DNA of 64,000 nt from NCBI RefSeq assembly GCF_005938385.1, contig NZ_VCRA01000007.1, positions 62,001 through 126,000 of the forward strand. The letters are read 5' to 3'. This document shows, piece by piece, positions 61,585 through 64,000 of this stretch. This DNA is from Paenibacillus mesophilus. Lineage in GTDB: Bacteria > Bacillota > Bacilli > Paenibacillales > NBRC-103111. Within the stretch, counting starts at the first letter, position 1. Every line of letters starts with the position of its first letter. The notes below the pieces were generated by a model. It ran no database searches and was not told the origin of the DNA. It saw nothing but the letters and a program-made list of their open reading frames with translations. The position numbers and the translations under genes were made by a program.

Positions 61585-61700
61585 CTTTCATCGCCAATTC
61601 GCCTCCCTCAACTACCACTTATTGCCGTCAATTCAAGAATACCAAACATACGTTCCCCCATCAACAAGAAACTTGTAAGCGATCCGGTAAAAAACAAAAA

Positions 61701-61749
61701 GACCGATTCCCGGAACCGGTAATAATAAATACCGGCCGTCTTATCGGTC
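61701..61749 (-). terminator. Terminator of the 61773 gene
   Basis: GACCGAT (61701-61707) pairs with ATCGGTC (61743-61749), with an inner CCGGT/ACCGG stem. On the minus strand it ends in TTTTTGTTTTTT. It lies just after the stop at 61773. Confidence 0.7.
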
Positions 61750-61772
61750 GTTGCGCTATAAAAGATGCGGGG

Positions 61773-62762
61773 TCACGGCTGTCTATCCGTATGCCCGTCA
61801 AGCGGTGCGTAGCCGGCGGCCTCGTATATCATCTCTGTAAGTTTGACGACTTTGAGCGCGAATTCTCCGGGCACGAGCACCTCATGACGACCTAGAATGG
61901 CGTCGACGAAGCTTTTGTCCTGATTGCTTGTCCGTGCCGGCAATTCGGGAACAACCGGCTCTTGCCCCAATCTGCGGACCATAATGCGTCCGTTGTCGTA
62001 ATGAATCGCTCCTTGTTCCCCGCAAAACATGTAGGTTTCGTGCCAGCCTTGGGCGAAGCCTACGACATTCAGTCCGGCGATCGGTCCTTCGGCGAAACGG
62101 ATCGATGTAAAAGAATCGATCTCGACCGGTGCTCCGTGCCGATGCACGACCGACTTGACCTCCGCCGGCGTAAGACCCGTCGTCCATAGCAAGGCGTCGA
62201 CCAGATGGCTGCCCGAATCCATCAGCATCCCGCCTCCGGACAGCTCCGGCTTTACCCTCCACGTGCCTGCCGTACCCTGCTTCCATTCCTGATACAATGT
62301 AGCGGTAACCGATGTGAGCCGCCCGATTACGCCGTCCCGGATCGCTTGACGAATGTACAGAAACTCCGGCTGGAAATGGCGCTGGTACGCAACCTGCAGC
62401 AGCTTGCCGGCTGAAGCGGCCGTTTGGATCAATTGCCTGGCCTCCCGCGACGAGCAAGTCATCGGCTTCTCGATCAGCACATGGCATCCGGCTCGGAGCG
62501 CGTCGGAGGCGTGGGAGTAATGTAGCGTATGCGGTGAGCAGATGACGACCGCATCCAAGCCTCCGGCATCGAGCATGTTGCGGTAATCGTCATGGACGGC
62601 GGCGCCGGACAGTCCGAATTTGTGCACGAAGCGGTTCCGGCTCTCCTCGTTCGGATCGGCCAATGCCGTGATCTCCGCCTCGCCGTTCAGCTCCCCGAGC
62701 AGCTGCCCGTGCCAATGGGAGATGTTGCCCGTGCCGATCATGCCGAAACGCAATTTCCCCAT
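61773..62762 (-). CDS. Gfo/Idh/MocA-family oxidoreductase
   Basis: 329 residues: Rossmann start LRFGMIGTGNISHWHGQLL, CSPHTLHYSHASDALRAGCHVLIEKPMTC with an intact EKP lysine, and a beta-sheet domain with GGGMLMDSGSHLVDALLWTTGL carrying the usual DxGxHxxD. It should oxidise or reduce a sugar or inositol-type substrate with NAD(P). CAGGAG lies about 9 bases before the ATG. Unlike the two related proteins at 35983 and 45179, the catalytic Lys is retained. It is monocistronic with its own terminator; the HAD gene is 166 bp upstream on the same strand. Confidence 0.88.
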   Translation of the reverse strand: MGKLRFGMIGTGNISHWHGQLLGELNGEAEITALADPNEESRNRFVHKFGLSGAAVHDDYRNMLDAGGLDAVVICSPHTLHYSHASDALRAGCHVLIEKPMTCSSREARQLIQTAASAGKLLQVAYQRHFQPEFLYIRQAIRDGVIGRLTSVTATLYQEWKQGTAGTWRVKPELSGGGMLMDSGSHLVDALLWTTGLTPAEVKSVVHRHGAPVEIDSFTSIRFAEGPIAGLNVVGFAQGWHETYMFCGEQGAIHYDNGRIMVRRLGQEPVVPELPARTSNQDKSFVDAILGRHEVLVPGEFALKVVKLTEMIYEAAGYAPLDGHTDRQP

Positions 62763-62928
62763 CCCGTCAACTCCTGTCCTCGTATCTTCGCGTATTGTCG
62801 TTCTCTATACACCATATTGAATCGGGCTCGCGGTTATGCCGGGGTCCGCGTCCCGGACTTGGCCGGGCCGATGTCCGCGAATCGGGGAATAAGCCGACTA
62901 CGCGGGATTGATCGACCTTTCGGCTCGC

Positions 62929-63744
62929 TCATCGGCTTGCGAGTCCAAGCCAGTCGAGCCATTGGCCGGCATCGGCGAAATCTCCGGCGATCCGCTCGGC
63001 CCCGGCCGCGATCAGCCGGTTTCGCTTCACTTCATTGATGCCCTCCCGGCGGTTCTCGTCGCTCGCTATGCCGAGCGGGAGCGCCCCGTTTTCGTGGGCA
63101 AGGCGGATTTCCACCTTGCCGTCGCCGATAATCGCCAGCTCGCTGCCGCGGAATCCTTTCTCCTTTAGCAGATCGGCGATGACCTTTTCCTTCGAGCAAT
63201 CGGCGCGTCCGACCGGGGCTCCCGCTATATCGCGGAAAAACCGGTCCACGCCAAGCACCTTCGCCTCATTGACCACGTCCGGATGGTCGGTTCCGCTAGC
63301 GACGTACATATCGATGCCGCGCTCGCGAAGAAGCTCGAGGAACGCTTGAGCGCCCTTCATCAAAAAATCCGCAGGCTCGCGGCGTCCTGCCTGCAAATCG
63401 GCAATGCGCTCGTTCACGCAGTTCAGCAGACGGCGGTTGTATTCCGCCTTGTACTCCCATTCGCCAAGCACCTGCGGGTTCCAGCCTTTCTCCGAGACCT
63501 TCTCCGCCAGCCACTTCATCTGGAATATAGTCTGAATGCCCGTCGATTGATCGATGTAGGCCGCTATCTCGATATCCAACGCTTCCGACTCCTCCGGCGT
63601 GAGCGGTCTCGCTCCCGCGATCGCTTCCTTCATCATCGGAGCCATCGTTTCTTCCCATCCCGCCCGGAGCGTAGACAGCGTACCGTCGAAATCGAACAGT
63701 ACGGCCTTGATCGGCTCCTTGCGGCTCGGAATGCCGAGTGTCAT
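62929..63744 (-). CDS. HAD-superfamily hydrolase (phosphatase type)
   Basis: 271 residues. The Asp nucleophile lies in VLFDFDGTLSTL, motif II in YVASGTDHPD, and the metal-binding Asp in AIIGDGKVEI. The long cap (residues 35-150) is helical. It would dephosphorylate a small phosphosugar or be a phosphoglycolate phosphatase-like enzyme; the substrate is open. ATG 63744 has GGAGG 9 bases upstream. The frame to 63816 runs into the preceding gene's coding region. It starts 46 bp after the truncated upstream gene and is probably in operon with it. Confidence 0.85.
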   Translation of the reverse strand: MTLGIPSRKEPIKAVLFDFDGTLSTLRAGWEETMAPMMKEAIAGARPLTPEESEALDIEIAAYIDQSTGIQTIFQMKWLAEKVSEKGWNPQVLGEWEYKAEYNRRLLNCVNERIADLQAGRREPADFLMKGAQAFLELLRERGIDMYVASGTDHPDVVNEAKVLGVDRFFRDIAGAPVGRADCSKEKVIADLLKEKGFRGSELAIIGDGKVEIRLAHENGALPLGIASDENRREGINEVKRNRLIAAGAERIAGDFADAGQWLDWLGLASR

Positions 63745-63790
63745 GTCATGCAGCCTCCCTAATGATACGTTTCGCAAAAGTTGTCGGCCT

Positions 63791-64000
63791 TCAAGCTTGC
63801 GTGCCGCCCGATTCATGAAGCTGCAGCGCCCGCAAGATCGCCGGGATCGTCCGTTCGTGCAGCCCTTCGAAATGAAATCCTTTGCCGCCGAGGCTCGTCG
63901 GCCGGTGAACGATATTTTTGCGCGGACGGTAGTAGTAATCCCAATCCTCGTAGCCTACCATCTTGCGGTAGTCGCCCAGCCGTACGATGTCGAAATTGGC
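63791..64000 (-). CDS. 3' end of an unidentified gene (truncated at the window edge)
   Basis: An open frame runs from the window end to a TGA at 63791-63793, 69 residues including FDIVRLGDYRKMVGYEDW, then RPRKNIVHRPTSLGGKGFHF and ERTIPAILRALQLHESGG. Codon use and protein-like composition support real coding. I do not recognise the family. It lies 46 bp upstream of the HAD gene on the same strand, so a phosphosugar-related role is possible but unsupported. Confidence 0.6.
   Translation of the reverse strand, partial: ANFDIVRLGDYRKMVGYEDWDYYYRPRKNIVHRPTSLGGKGFHFEGLHERTIPAILRALQLHESGGTQA

Noticed and set aside
1..64000. CRISPR arrays, tRNA, rRNA and insertion sequences
   Set aside because: No evenly spaced direct repeats, no cloverleaf with CCA-like ends, and no transposase motifs were noticed. 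A dedicated scan (tRNAscan, CRISPR finder) was not possible.

Overview
The window reads as chromosome of a fairly GC-rich Gram-positive soil bacterium of the Paenibacillus/Cohnella type. This is inferred from strong AGGAGG-type ribosome sites, frequent TTG and GTG starts, lipoprotein solute-binding proteins, many AraC regulators, Gfo/Idh/MocA and SDR dehydrogenases, and small intergenic palindromes. I see no rRNA, tRNA, CRISPR array, transposase or phage structural genes.

Layout. 1-6.4 kb: a partial GntR regulator, a MalY/PatB-like PLP enzyme, an AraC regulator, an SRPBCC protein, a VOC protein, an FAD oxidoreductase and a 38-residue cationic peptide. 6.4-14.5 kb: a two-gene ABC exporter, an AAA+ ATPase with a TPR membrane protein, and a heterodimeric ABC exporter. 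15-18.3 kb: a sialidase-fold protein and two medium-chain dehydrogenases. 18.3-33.9 kb: the most unusual stretch, with four Tat-exported, phage-tailspike-like beta-helix proteins, three paralogous lipoprotein solute-binding proteins, an SGNH hydrolase and AraC regulators, but no sugar permease. 34-39.3 kb: a dehydrogenase/DUF6807/oxidoreductase operon opposite a XylR-type activator, then another AraC gene. 39.4-45 kb: a probable D-amino-acid operon (RidA, N-acyl-D-amino-acid deacylase, D-threonine aldolase-like protein, SDR, AraC). 45-53.9 kb: an oxidoreductase, an MHYT sensor kinase, an SDR, an AraC/GH151-like pair and an NfeD/SPFH pair. 54-64 kb: a split-barrel protein followed by a split-barrel/GAF/LuxR fusion, DUF2269, arylamine N-acetyltransferase, an MFS transporter, a second sialidase-fold protein, a nucleotidyltransferase-like protein, an oxidoreductase, a HAD hydrolase and a truncated gene.

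How the parts may work together. Three promoter regions (about 18.35-18.47, 29.31-29.43 and 33.85-33.97 kb) share matched blocks: a -10, an unusual -35-like TCTAAAGACC, and two upstream blocks about 33 bp apart, all at nearly the same spacing. They face the dehydrogenase pair and two of the solute-binding-protein/beta-helix modules. I infer one regulon in which exported tailspike-like enzymes cut a surface or plant polysaccharide, lipoproteins capture the products for an unlinked permease, and cytoplasmic dehydrogenases process them. Substrate and regulator are unknown. Function calls come from reading motifs in the translations; no database search was possible.
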